From assembly GCA_027050975.1 (NCBI GenBank), contig JALUAR010000072.1:1-20537 (forward strand): 20,537 nucleotides of DNA. Direction: 5' to 3'. This document shows positions 6,916 through 15,499 of the stretch, piece by piece. Source of the stretch: Thermodesulfovibrio sp. (GTDB lineage Bacteria > Nitrospirota > Thermodesulfovibrionia > Thermodesulfovibrionales > JdFR-85). Every line of letters starts with the position of its first letter. The first letter of the stretch is position 1. The translations under genes and the position numbers were made by a program. A model generated the notes under the pieces. That model saw nothing but the letters and a program-made list of their open reading frames with translations, was not told where the DNA came from and ran no database searches.

Positions 6916-8049
6916 TTATGCAAGAGACTTCCTCTTGTCTTCTATCAAAGCCAAAAGGGCGTCAAAGGACTCGGCAAAAAGCCTTACACCTTCCTCCTCC
7001 AACTGCGTTGTCACCTCGTCGAGGCTGATACCAAGGGATTCCACCTCCCGAATCACAGCCCTTGCAGCATCGATATCACGATCTATGGTCCTTGCCACTT
7101 TGCCATGATCTTTGAATGCCTTCCATGTTGCCTCTGGCATTGTATTCACCGTTCCCGGACCAATCAACTCCTCTACATACAGTACATCACTGTATTCTGG
7201 ATTCTTTGTGCTGGTACTTCCGAAAAGCAATCTCTGAATCCTCGCTCCTTTGAGTTTCAGCTGCAGAAACCTGTCTGTAGAAAAGGTCTTTTTAAAGGCA
7301 TCATAAGCAATCTGTGCATTGGCCACTGCGGTCTTTCCCATAAGGGAACGAATCTTCTCTGCCTTTTCATTGTCTGCATCTTTGAGTTGCTCTTCAAGGA
7401 GCTTATCCGTTAAAGTATCCACCCTGCTTACAAAGAAGCTGGCCACTGATGCAATCTTCTTTAAATCCTTGCCATCTTCTACACGCCTTTCAAGCCCTCG
7501 CAGGTAGGCATCCATCACCTCTTCATACCTCTGCACGGCAAAAAGCAGAGTAACATTGATGTTAAGCCCCTGGTAAATGAGCTCTTCTACAGCAGGCAGG
7601 CCCTCCTTTGTGGCAGGAACCTTGATCATAAGATTGGGTTTGCCAATCCTGTTAAAGAGTTCCTTTGCCTCGCGGATTGTTCCCTCGGTGTCATAGGCAA
7701 GGTGGGGATCAACCTCAATGCTTACATACCCATCCTCTCCTTCGCTTTGCCTGTATACATCCATCAGGAGGTCACAGGCGTCACTGATATCCTGGATGGC
7801 AAGCTCATAGAAGATCTCCTTTGCCGAGAGGTTTTTTCCTGACTGAAAGAGTTCTCGCAGCTGTTCATCATACTCTGTGCCAGATTTGATGGATTTATAA
7901 AAAATCGTCGGATTGGAGGTAACTCCCCTCATTCCTTCCTCGTTTATCAGTCTCTGCATCTCTCCATTCTCTAAAATCGACCGGCTAATATTGTCGTACC
8001 AGAAACTCTGACCATACCTCTGTAGTGCAATTAATGGATTCTCACTCAT
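6916..8049 (-). CDS. tal: transaldolase
   Basis: Pentose phosphate pathway transaldolase transferring a dihydroxyacetone unit between sugar phosphates. It has 377 residues, the length of the long actinobacterial/cyanobacterial-type enzymes. Motifs are GVTSNPTIF (42-50), EVDP (112-115), the Schiff-base lysine K143 in MIKVPAT, and NINVTLLF (163-170). The ATG overlaps the hemC stop (ATGA), with AGGAGGT upstream, so it is translationally coupled to hemC, an unusual metabolic pairing. Confidence 0.93.
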   Translation of the reverse strand: MSENPLIALQRYGQSFWYDNISRSILENGEMQRLINEEGMRGVTSNPTIFYKSIKSGTEYDEQLRELFQSGKNLSAKEIFYELAIQDISDACDLLMDVYRQSEGEDGYVSIEVDPHLAYDTEGTIREAKELFNRIGKPNLMIKVPATKEGLPAVEELIYQGLNINVTLLFAVQRYEEVMDAYLRGLERRVEDGKDLKKIASVASFFVSRVDTLTDKLLEEQLKDADNEKAEKIRSLMGKTAVANAQIAYDAFKKTFSTDRFLQLKLKGARIQRLLFGSTSTKNPEYSDVLYVEELIGPGTVNTMPEATWKAFKDHGKVARTIDRDIDAARAVIREVESLGISLDEVTTQLEEEGVRLFAESFDALLALIEDKRKSLA

Positions 8050-9032
8050 TCCGACCTCCTGTTAAACTCGTTTTGTGAAGAGGAGCCATAAACCTCTTCC
8101 AGGATCTCTTTTGCTCCTTTCTCAAGTAGCTCTTTGGCAAGTGAATCTCCAAGGCTTTCAGCCTCATCTATCTGGCCCTCTTTCTGACCTCTTATTATAC
8201 GGTCTCCTTCCAGGCTTCCCACAAGGCCATCGATCACCACCTTCTCTCCGTCCACAAGCCTTGCATGGGCAGCAATGGGTACCTGACAGCCACCTTCCAG
8301 GCGCTTCAGGAATGCCCTTTCTGCACGGACACAAACCGCCGTCTCTTCATGATTAAGGCCTGAAATGGCCTGATTGATAAACTCATCATCCACCCTGCAC
8401 TCTATGCCTATTGCTCCCTGTCCGATTGCAGGAAGCATGATTTCAGTTGAAAGCATCTCTGTTATCCTTTCTGCAAGACCAAGCCGCTTCACTCCTGCAG
8501 ATGCAAGCACTATGGCATCAAACTGCCCCTCATCAAGCTTTCTCAACCGGGTGTCCACATTACCACGTAGCTGTTCTATTTTAATGTCAGGTCTTCGATT
8601 AAGTAACTGACAGGCCCTTCGGAGACTGCTGGTCCCAACCACTGCGCCTTCGGGCAGGCTCTCAAAGTTTTGAATCCTGAACTCTGAACCATCTCTCCGG
8701 GATATGAAGGCATCCCTTGGGTCTTCACGCTCACATATGGCACCAAGATGAAGCCCTTCGGGCAGATAGGTGGGAACATCCTTCATGCTATGTACTGCCA
8801 GGTCAATCTCTCCCCTCAGCATTGCCTCCTCTATCTCCTTCACAAATAATCCCTTGCCACCCACTTTAGCGAGGGGAACATCAAGGATCTTGTCACCTGT
8901 AGTCTTTATCTTTTTAAGCTCCACCTCTATTCCGGGGTTTAGCCTCAATAGAGCTGCCTTCACCCACTCAGCCTGCCATAGAGCAAGTTTACTGCCTCTT
9001 GTACCGATCACTATCCTCTTTTTAGATGCCAT
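8046..9032 (-). CDS. hemC: porphobilinogen deaminase (hydroxymethylbilane synthase)
   Basis: Joins four porphobilinogens into hydroxymethylbilane in tetrapyrrole synthesis. It has 328 residues, slightly longer than the usual 310. Present are GTRGSKLALWQ (10-20), the catalytic aspartate in HSMKD (D84), the arginine-rich LRRACQLL region, and C249 in GGCQVP, which carries the dipyrromethane cofactor. AAAGGAG precedes the ATG. It follows hemA by 68 nt and is coupled to tal. hemD and hemB are not in the window. Confidence 0.95.
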   Translation of the reverse strand: MASKKRIVIGTRGSKLALWQAEWVKAALLRLNPGIEVELKKIKTTGDKILDVPLAKVGGKGLFVKEIEEAMLRGEIDLAVHSMKDVPTYLPEGLHLGAICEREDPRDAFISRRDGSEFRIQNFESLPEGAVVGTSSLRRACQLLNRRPDIKIEQLRGNVDTRLRKLDEGQFDAIVLASAGVKRLGLAERITEMLSTEIMLPAIGQGAIGIECRVDDEFINQAISGLNHEETAVCVRAERAFLKRLEGGCQVPIAAHARLVDGEKVVIDGLVGSLEGDRIIRGQKEGQIDEAESLGDSLAKELLEKGAKEILEEVYGSSSQNEFNRRSE

Positions 9033-9100
9033 TACAAACTCCTTTCCTGTAACTCACTCGGCAATTTCGGGTAACTCTTACCGCTTGATTTTGGGTGTTA

Positions 9101-10384
9101 TCAAGCATCTTGTTGTTCATTCTCACCATCTGTAAGGCCATAAAGAATCTTCACCGTAGCAATAAGCACATCCCTGTCTTCCCTGTCTTCCTTCAGTGCC
9201 ACCGTGGGCGGATGCAGAAGCTTGTTTACAACCGCGTTTACAGTGTACTCAATAAGCTGCCGCTGCCTCTCATCAAGTCCTTCCAGTCTGTTCATCAGCC
9301 TTTGAAGTTCTGCATTCTTTATCTCTTCGGCCTTGTTCCTCAGGGCGACAATCGTGGGCACCGCATCAAGAGAGTCCTGCCACTTTCTGAACTTTTCCAC
9401 CTCTTCCACTATTATCTCCTCAGCCTTTTCAGCCTCCTTCTTTCGTTCCAGCATATTGGCATCCACCACATCCTGAAGGTCATCCACATCGTATAAGTAG
9501 ACATTGTCTATGTTGTTAATCTCGGGATCTATATTTCTTGGCACAGAGATATCTATGATAAACACGGGCTTGTGTTTTCTTCTTTTCATAATCTCCTGCA
9601 TCTCATGTTTATACAGCACATAGGTTGGTGCCCCGGTAGAGCATATAATGATATCCGTATTGACCAGTTCCTCTTTGAACTCCTCGAATCTTACCGCCCT
9701 TCCGCAGAACTGCTTTGCCAGCTCCAGACCTCTCTCATATGTCCTGTTAGCCACGGCAACCTCTTTTACGCCGTTGTTTATAAGATGCCTGACTGCAAGC
9801 TCTGCCATCTCACCTGCACCAAGGAGCATAAAGGTCTTCTCACTCAGGTCCGAGAATATCTTCTTTGCCAGCTCAACAGCAGCATAACTTATGGAGACGG
9901 CGTTTTCAGCAATCCTGGTTTCTGTCCTCACACGCTTTGCAACGGATATCGCTTTTTTGAAGAGTTTGTTAAGCAGAACACCGGTAGTTTTCTTATTGAG
10001 GGCAAACTCGAAGGCATCTTTTACCTGACCCAGAATCTGCGGCTCTCCAACAACCATGGAATCAAGGCTTGCAGCCACTCTGAAGACATGCCTTACAGCA
10101 TCATCATTACTATAAATATAGAGGGATTTCCTCAGGGTATCGGAATCTATCTCATGAAATTTTGAGAGAAACTCCAGAACAGACTCCCTGGCCTTCTCTG
10201 TATCCCTGGTCTGCATGTACAGTTCCACCCTGTTACAGGTGGAAAGAATGACTGCACCTTCTACCTCTGCAAGGGCTGTAAGGCCCTTTAGTCCCTCCTC
10301 AAGTTTGGGACCGTCAAAGGCAACTTTCTCCCTTACCTCAACAGGTGCTGTTTTGTGATTCAGTCCTACAACAAGTAAGTTCAT
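9101..10384 (-). CDS. hemA: glutamyl-tRNA reductase
   Basis: First enzyme of the C5 route to 5-aminolevulinate, reducing Glu-tRNA to glutamate-1-semialdehyde. It has 427 residues, the usual length. The catalytic cysteine C50 is in STCNRVELY, followed by the NADPH-binding LGAGEMAEL motif and a C-terminal dimerisation helix region. Its ATG overlaps the ccsA stop (ATGA). Pairing with a CcsA/HemX-type membrane protein and hemC is a common heme-operon arrangement. Confidence 0.95.
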   Translation of the reverse strand: MNLLVVGLNHKTAPVEVREKVAFDGPKLEEGLKGLTALAEVEGAVILSTCNRVELYMQTRDTEKARESVLEFLSKFHEIDSDTLRKSLYIYSNDDAVRHVFRVAASLDSMVVGEPQILGQVKDAFEFALNKKTTGVLLNKLFKKAISVAKRVRTETRIAENAVSISYAAVELAKKIFSDLSEKTFMLLGAGEMAELAVRHLINNGVKEVAVANRTYERGLELAKQFCGRAVRFEEFKEELVNTDIIICSTGAPTYVLYKHEMQEIMKRRKHKPVFIIDISVPRNIDPEINNIDNVYLYDVDDLQDVVDANMLERKKEAEKAEEIIVEEVEKFRKWQDSLDAVPTIVALRNKAEEIKNAELQRLMNRLEGLDERQRQLIEYTVNAVVNKLLHPPTVALKEDREDRDVLIATVKILYGLTDGENEQQDA

Positions 10385-11208
10385 TGGAGAAAACTGTGAT
10401 AACCCTTAAGTAGTAGATTGACGCCGAAAAAGGTAAATAGTACAGCACAGAATCCCACTATCGAGAGTATGGCTGCTTTCTTTCCCCGCCATCCGGCCCT
10501 TAAACGGGCGTGCAGCACAAAGACATATATGAACCAGGTTATCAGGGACCAGACCTCTTTCGGGTCCCAGCGCCAGTAGCTACCAAGGGCACTCTCTGCC
10601 CATATAGAGCCCGTAATTATAGCCAGTGTAAGGAGAGGAAAGCCTATACTGATTAATCTGTAGTTTATCTCATCCAGCATCTGCAGGCTGGGCAACCGCT
10701 GAAACATACTTCCAAGATGCTTGCTTTTGACAAAGTGCTCCTGTATCAGATACATCAGCCCGATGCCTGCTGCCATGGCAAAGGCTGCATCACCAAGAAA
10801 TGCCAGAATCGTATGCACAGTAAACCAGTAGCTCTGAAGCAGCGGACTAAGGGGCTTTATCTCCCTGGGCAAAATTGAGGAGGAGAGCATCAAGATAAAG
10901 ACAAAGGGCATTATAAACGAGCCCAGGAGCCCCACCTTATACCTGTATTCAACAAATAGAAAGAGTAGCACTATGCACCAGGAAAAGAAGGACGATGCCT
11001 CATGCATGTTTGTAATAGGGAGGTGGCCTCCGGATATGAATCTCAGGATAATATTGGCTGTATGGAGAACAAAGCCTGTTATGGCAAGGGCAAGCATCAG
11101 TCGGGTGGTTGCCTTACTGCTCTTGAATAGCTCCACCACACCGACAATGGCGGAGGCAAAATAAAAGGTAAGTGCCAGTTCAAAGAGGATAACAACCATC
11201 AAAAACAC
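10381..11208 (-). CDS. ccsA: CcsA/HemX-type cytochrome c assembly membrane protein
   Basis: Polytopic inner-membrane protein of the heme-handling family used in System II cytochrome c maturation. It has 275 residues with about eight hydrophobic segments. The tryptophan-rich WWD signature runs over 203-220 (WAES...WRWDPKEVW). H132 and H233 are candidate heme-ligating histidines, and the N-terminal PITNMHEASSFFSW is typical of the family. In some Gram-positive heme operons the equivalent HemX regulates HemA, so position next to hemA allows either role; the intact WWD motif favours heme transport. It overlaps the upstream P-loop gene by 10 nt and hemA by 4 nt. Confidence 0.88.
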   Translation of the reverse strand: MFLMVVILFELALTFYFASAIVGVVELFKSSKATTRLMLALAITGFVLHTANIILRFISGGHLPITNMHEASSFFSWCIVLLFLFVEYRYKVGLLGSFIMPFVFILMLSSSILPREIKPLSPLLQSYWFTVHTILAFLGDAAFAMAAGIGLMYLIQEHFVKSKHLGSMFQRLPSLQMLDEINYRLISIGFPLLTLAIITGSIWAESALGSYWRWDPKEVWSLITWFIYVFVLHARLRAGWRGKKAAILSIVGFCAVLFTFFGVNLLLKGYHSFLQ

Positions 11209-11894
11209 CCCAGCTCACAATTACTGATTTTTACCTTCAGCCTGTCTGCTATCATTCCGATCTCCTTGTAGGAGACACCCTCCTCTTCTGCAATGGCCCT
11301 AGCTCTCGCACATGGAAGTCTCCCGTTTCGGGCCTCTTTAAGGACCCTCTCTCTTAGCCTCTCCTGGCTGTCCGAGCTGATAAGCCTTTCTATCTCTTCC
11401 ATAAGGGTCTTCTCTGCATCCGTTTCTGACAGGACAATAGTCTTAATCCTCTCGTCTGCTGAGGGAGCCTGACTGACCACGATGTCTGCACGGGGGATAA
11501 TCCTTTCTGCAGAGGGCTTTATTCTATCTTTATCCTCTCCAAAAACAAATATTACTATATCGGGGTTCAAAAACTCAATTGCCGAGTTGCCCTCTACAAC
11601 AACCCCCTGACATTCGCTCAGCAGATTAAGGGCAATTTGCAGTGGCTCCTGAACCTGATCCTCGGGAGACTGGACCCATATCACCCGTTTTGCACCTGAT
11701 GCACGAAGTCGGGCCGTATCTTTGCCCGGAAGATCATTCTCCTCCGTCACCTCCGTTACGGAACTATAAAAGGCTGTTTTGGTGTATTTGATAGCACCCC
11801 AGTCACCCTCCAGGTTCCTCAGCAGAATCTCTGCAACCGTTGTCTTCCCACACCCGCTATGGGCTCCTCCGATGCATATAATTCTTTGGCTCAT
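11199..11894 (-). CDS. MobB-like P-loop nucleotide-binding protein with a C-terminal Cys-containing helical domain
   Basis: A 231-residue protein. Walker A GGAHSGCGKTT is at about 9-19 (K17), with an overall MobB/SIMIBI-type layout (IKYTKTAF, VVVEGNSAIEF). Residues from about 175 form a separate helical, helix-turn-helix-like segment containing LPCARARAIAEEEGVSYKEI and ending NCELGCF, with C195, C226 and C230. The first part resembles the molybdopterin-guanine dinucleotide adaptor MobB, but no molybdenum gene is nearby and the fusion is not one I can name. It is first in the long minus-strand operon and overlaps ccsA by 10 nt. A TAAAAT -10-like hexamer (11906-11901) lies 6 nt before the ATG. 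Confidence 0.7.
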   Translation of the reverse strand: MSQRIICIGGAHSGCGKTTVAEILLRNLEGDWGAIKYTKTAFYSSVTEVTEENDLPGKDTARLRASGAKRVIWVQSPEDQVQEPLQIALNLLSECQGVVVEGNSAIEFLNPDIVIFVFGEDKDRIKPSAERIIPRADIVVSQAPSADERIKTIVLSETDAEKTLMEEIERLISSDSQERLRERVLKEARNGRLPCARARAIAEEEGVSYKEIGMIADRLKVKISNCELGCF

Positions 11895-11956
11895 ATACCT
11901 ATTTTAACCCATTAATTAAAGTTTTTTTTCTAAGCCGACGATAATACCTTAGAGTC

Positions 11957-12808
11957 ATGTTTGTACTCATCGGGATATTTGTGGTCTTAGGCGCCGTTAT
12001 CGGCGGCTATATTATGGAACACGGAAATCTTGCTGTCCTGTTCCAGCCAGCCGAGGTGGTTATCATCTTCGGAGCCGCCCTGGGCTCCCTGATAATTTCG
12101 GCTCCGCCAAAGGCATTAAAGCTTATCCTGAAAAGTATCGGCAAATTATTATCTTCAGGAGGAATGGGAAAGGCAGGTTATCTTGAGCTGCTCACCCTGT
12201 TGTACCAGATATTTTCAAAAATCAGGAAGGAGGGTCTTATCTCAATAGAGGGAGATATAGAAAATCCGGAAAAAAGCCCTGTTTTTACAAAATACAAGAC
12301 TGTAATGGCAAATCACCATGCACTGAACTATCTCTGTGACAATCTTAAAGTGATTATCTCAACAAATGTGCCTCCTCATGAGCTTGACAATCTGATGGAG
12401 CTTGATACAGAGACCCATCACCATGAAGCCATGACGCCTGCACATAACATAGCCAGGGTTGCCGATGCCCTACCGGGGTTAGGTATTGTGGCGGCAGTGC
12501 TCGGAGTGGTGCTCACCATGGGAAAGATCAACGAGCCTCCGGAGGTGCTCGGCCACAGCATAGGAGCAGCCCTTGTGGGAACCTTTATGGGAGTTCTAAT
12601 GTGCTACGGCTTTGTTGGTCCCATAGCAGCAAACCTTGAGGCCAAGATCCATGAAGATGGCGTTGCCTTTAATATAATTCGTATTGCCCTGGTCGCTTTT
12701 GTCGGCGGAGCAGCGCCCCAGATGGCTGTAGAGTTCGGAAGAAGGGCCATCCCCTCTTCGGATCGACCGAGTTTTAATGAACTGGAGGAGGCCATACGTA
12801 AGAAATGA
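11957..12808 (+). CDS. motA: flagellar motor stator protein MotA
   Basis: Proton-channel stator subunit of the flagellar motor. It has 283 residues with four predicted membrane helices. The functionally important positions known from E. coli are conserved at the same numbers: R90 and E98 in the cytoplasmic loop that contacts FliG, and P173 (in ADALPGLG) and P222 (in VGPIAANLE) at the channel. It overlaps motB by 4 nt (ATGA). It is divergent from the MobB-like gene with 62 nt between; GATAAT at 11940-11945 could be its -10. No strong Shine-Dalgarno is present. Confidence 0.95.
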   Translation: MFVLIGIFVVLGAVIGGYIMEHGNLAVLFQPAEVVIIFGAALGSLIISAPPKALKLILKSIGKLLSSGGMGKAGYLELLTLLYQIFSKIRKEGLISIEGDIENPEKSPVFTKYKTVMANHHALNYLCDNLKVIISTNVPPHELDNLMELDTETHHHEAMTPAHNIARVADALPGLGIVAAVLGVVLTMGKINEPPEVLGHSIGAALVGTFMGVLMCYGFVGPIAANLEAKIHEDGVAFNIIRIALVAFVGGAAPQMAVEFGRRAIPSSDRPSFNELEEAIRKK

Positions 12809-13596
12809 AAGATAACAGGCCCATAATAATAAAAAAGGTCAAAAAGGTAGAAGGTGGCCATCACGGAGGTAGCTGGAAGGTGGCTTATGCTGACTTTGTC
12901 ACGGCAATGATGGCCTTCTTTCTTCTTCTCTGGTTGATAACAATGGTCTCTCCTGAAAAGCGCGCACGTGTAGCCCTGTATTTCAAGTATTTCAGTCTCT
13001 TTGAAAAAGGCGGCGTCTCTTTTATGGAGAAGACAAGCGCCATATTTAATGAACCCGGTGAAAGCCCGGATAAGGCATTTGCCCCTAACTACGGAAATAA
13101 TCCGTCCCTGAGTCCTGAGGCCCTGAGGGAGGCGATAAAAAACGCCATAGAAACCCTTTTAGAGGATGTTAAGGACCAGATACTGGTCAGTATTGTAAGT
13201 GAAGGGGTAAAGATAGAGATCTTTGACAGAGACGGGAGCTCCATGTTCCAGCTGGGCAGTGCGGAACTTACAGACAGGGCTAAAAACATCCTTCGAGTTC
13301 TTGCAGAGAATATCAAAGAGGTTACCAATCCACTGTATATCGAAGGTCACACTGACTCATATTCCTATTCTTCTCGAAGCAACTACTCCAACTGGGAACT
13401 TTCGGCAGACAGGGCCAATACAGCCAGACGATACCTTGAATCCCTTGGCATTGCACCTCAGAGAATAATCAAGGTCATCGGATATGCTGATAAAGACCCC
13501 CTTATAAAGAAAAACCCCAGAGACCCTCGTAACAGACGCATAAGTATAGTTGTGCTGTTTTCACGACAAAAGTCAAGCCCTCCGACCAACGGTTAG
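12805..13596 (+). CDS. motB: flagellar motor stator protein MotB
   Basis: Stator subunit that anchors MotA to peptidoglycan and supplies the proton-binding aspartate. It has 263 residues. The N-terminal positive region is followed by D30 (in YADF) at the start of the membrane helix (31-47), the plug/linker region, and a C-terminal OmpA-like peptidoglycan-binding domain with GHTD (181-184), WELSADRA (197-204) and NRRISI (243-248). Translationally coupled to motA. Confidence 0.95.
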   Translation: MKDNRPIIIKKVKKVEGGHHGGSWKVAYADFVTAMMAFFLLLWLITMVSPEKRARVALYFKYFSLFEKGGVSFMEKTSAIFNEPGESPDKAFAPNYGNNPSLSPEALREAIKNAIETLLEDVKDQILVSIVSEGVKIEIFDRDGSSMFQLGSAELTDRAKNILRVLAENIKEVTNPLYIEGHTDSYSYSSRSNYSNWELSADRANTARRYLESLGIAPQRIIKVIGYADKDPLIKKNPRDPRNRRISIVVLFSRQKSSPPTNG

Positions 13597-13609
13597 AGCT
13601 ATCTTCTAC

Positions 13610-13634
13610 CCCAAAAAGTTCAAGACTTTTCGGG
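13610..13634 (+). other. hairpin downstream of motB
   Basis: CCCAAAAAGT pairs with ACTTTTCGGG around a 5-nt loop with one A-C mismatch, 13 nt after the motB stop. No T-run follows, so it may only stabilise the 3' end or be a weak, possibly Rho-assisted, stop. Confidence 0.35.
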
Positions 13635-13741
13635 TACCCTTGCTTGCCGAGTGCCGACTTATCTGTTTAGCCTTCTCGTAGTATCGCTATCCTTAAGAGA
13701 CCCTAATTGGTATTTTTTCTGCAAGATGGGTTATAGTAAAC

Positions 13742-13750
13742 TGTTATGAT
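13742..13750 (+). promoter_or_regulatory. extended -10-like element before the CxxCC protein gene
   Basis: TGTTATGAT matches TGnTATAAT with one difference. It is 32 nt upstream of the ATG at 13783, leaving room for the AAAGGAG ribosome site. No convincing -35 is seen. Confidence 0.35.
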
Positions 13751-13782
13751 TTTGTAATAAACAGTCTTTGAAAGGAGTCAGC

Positions 13783-14565
13783 ATGCACGAAACCATCAAG
13801 AAATTATCGGGCAGTCCTGTAGAGCCCATAAAGATGGACCTGGACAGCAAATTTTCCTTTCGCTGTCATAAGGGTCTTGACTGTTTTACCCAGTGTTGCG
13901 GAAAGATTGATATCTTCCTCACACCTTACGATGTTTTAAGGATAAAGAATCGCCTCGGCATAACCTCAGGAGAGTTTCTTAGCCTTTATACCCAGATTAT
14001 GGAGCTTAAAAAGACCAAACTCCCCTTCTTCATGCTCAGAATGAAGGAGGATGGAAAATGCCCCTTTGTAACACCGGAGGGATGTACCATATATTCGGAC
14101 AGGCCCCTTGTCTGCAGATACTATCCTATAGGGCTGGGACTGTTAAAGAGCCAGGAAGTCGGTGGTGGAGACTTTTACTTTCCCATCAAGGAGCATTTCT
14201 GCAAGGGATACGAGGAGGACAAGGAGTGGACTATCAGGGAGTGGCGACTGTCACAGGAGATCAATGTCTATGACTTTGTAAACAAAGACTGGTTTGACAT
14301 TGTGCTGAACAAAAAGATGCTTGCCTCAAACTTAGAGCCTGATGAAAGAAGTGTCAGACTATATCTGATGTGCAGCTTTGATGTGGACAGCTTCAGAAAC
14401 TTTGTATTTGAAAGCCGCTTTCTTGACCTTCATGAGGTTGACAAAGATACCGTGGAACTGATAAAGGAAGACGAGGTGGAGCTTCTGAAGTTTGCCCATA
14501 AATGGCTGCGGGGCGTGCTTTTTGGTAACCCAACAATAAAGAGAAAGCCTCAAAAGTCAGGCTGA
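13783..14565 (+). CDS. YkgJ-family CxxCC cysteine-cluster protein
   Basis: A 260-residue member of the YkgJ/UPF0153 family of proposed Zn/Fe-chelating proteins. Conserved cysteines are C28, C34, C38 and C39 (CHKGLDCFTQCC), then C93 (GKCPF), C101 (GCTIY), C111 (VCRYYP) and C140 (HFCKGY). The metal and the biochemical role are not established. A TTG at 13768 is in frame, but AAAGGAG at 13771-13777, 5 nt before the ATG at 13783, decides the start. The last 9 nt overlap the converging HD-domain gene. Confidence 0.85.
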   Translation: MHETIKKLSGSPVEPIKMDLDSKFSFRCHKGLDCFTQCCGKIDIFLTPYDVLRIKNRLGITSGEFLSLYTQIMELKKTKLPFFMLRMKEDGKCPFVTPEGCTIYSDRPLVCRYYPIGLGLLKSQEVGGGDFYFPIKEHFCKGYEEDKEWTIREWRLSQEINVYDFVNKDWFDIVLNKKMLASNLEPDERSVRLYLMCSFDVDSFRNFVFESRFLDLHEVDKDTVELIKEDEVELLKFAHKWLRGVLFGNPTIKRKPQKSG

Positions 14566-15306
14566 AAGATGGGCCTTTAGCTCTTCGTACAGTTTCCGAC
14601 CAATCTGCAATCCGATATCGATAATTTCCGGCCCGTACTCCTTTCCCGTGTCTGAGCGGAAGGTCTCCTTTATTTTTTCAATATACTGGAGACCTTTCTT
14701 GTAGTTTTCAAGAAACTCTTCAGGCGGTGTATTACTGTACTGAAGCATATCCCATACCATCTTTGTAAAGTTGTCAGGCCCCCACCTGAACTTGTCAGCA
14801 TCATAAAGTGCGTCACTTATCAGTGCTCCATGGGCATCCTCTGCCTCAACAACATCCTTAAATGCCTCGTGGTTTCGTATGGCTGTAACTATATATCTTT
14901 TGTATCTGTCCGAAAGGCCGAAGCACTCAAGTATCGTCTCTGCCTCCCGACTTCCTGCTATGGCATGCTCCTCCACCCCCCTCTTTATGTCATGAAGCAA
15001 TCCGGCAATATGTGCAGCAGTTATCAACTCCTTCCGTACCTCCTCGGAAAGTCCTAATTTTCGGGCCTCTATATCCACAATGGCTCCTGCATCAATTGCC
15101 ACATCTCTGGAGTGGTCATACCCGTGACCAAGCCCCTCCTGCTCTGTATCGAAATGGCTTATACACTTCCTGAGCATGGTGTTTTTGTAAAGGATCTCTT
15201 TTGATAGCTGAATCTCTTTTTCAAAGATGCGATAAAACCTCGGCGTACCAAGCTCTGCAGCTATCTCTATAGCCTTCTTCTTCAAATCAGCATAGATGTG
15301 ATTCAC
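14557..15306 (-). CDS. HD-domain phosphohydrolase
   Basis: A 249-residue HD-superfamily metal-dependent phosphohydrolase, probably cytoplasmic. Likely metal ligands are H61/H65 (GHGYDH), the HD doublet H105-D106 (GLLHD), H114 and N145-H146-E147, with a later D-rich segment (DALYDADKFRWGPDNF). It resembles the uncharacterised HD family acting on nucleotides; the substrate is unknown. The start is GTG at 15306, preceded by AGGGAG at about 8 nt. A TATAAT at 15348-15343 on the same strand could be its -10. The 3' end overlaps the converging YkgJ-like gene by 9 nt. Confidence 0.85.
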   Translation of the reverse strand: MNHIYADLKKKAIEIAAELGTPRFYRIFEKEIQLSKEILYKNTMLRKCISHFDTEQEGLGHGYDHSRDVAIDAGAIVDIEARKLGLSEEVRKELITAAHIAGLLHDIKRGVEEHAIAGSREAETILECFGLSDRYKRYIVTAIRNHEAFKDVVEAEDAHGALISDALYDADKFRWGPDNFTKMVWDMLQYSNTPPEEFLENYKKGLQYIEKIKETFRSDTGKEYGPEIIDIGLQIGRKLYEELKAHLSA

Positions 15307-15342
15307 TTATTTTGCTCCCTTGTATGTTCTTGACTTCTAAAT

Positions 15343-15348
15343 ATTATA
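15343..15348 (-). promoter_or_regulatory. candidate -10 of the HD-domain gene
   Basis: TATAAT on the minus strand, 36 nt before the GTG start. The hexamer 17 nt upstream (TGGTTA) is a poor -35. The rest of the 193-nt gap to 15499 holds the divergent promoter at 15464-15492 and nothing else recognisable. Confidence 0.4.
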
Positions 15349-15463
15349 CTCAAAACCTCCTGGCGTAACCATAGACTGTTGCCGAAGAAGGATTTATGGA
15401 ATCGAGGTTATAGCAAAGATAAATGAGTGTTATCGGTCTTATCTATCAGTGTTGCTTTTTGTA

Positions 15464-15492
15464 TTGACATTTGCTTCAAAACATGATATAAA
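15464..15492 (+). promoter_or_regulatory. near-consensus sigma-70 promoter abutting a start codon
   Basis: TTGACA (15464-15469) and TATAAA (15487-15492) are separated by exactly 17 nt. The -10 ends 7 nt before the ATG at 15500, so transcription should begin at or within about 2 nt of that ATG. The downstream transcript could cover both the small membrane protein and the multiheme cytochrome. Confidence 0.75.
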
Positions 15493-15499
15493 TTAACGT

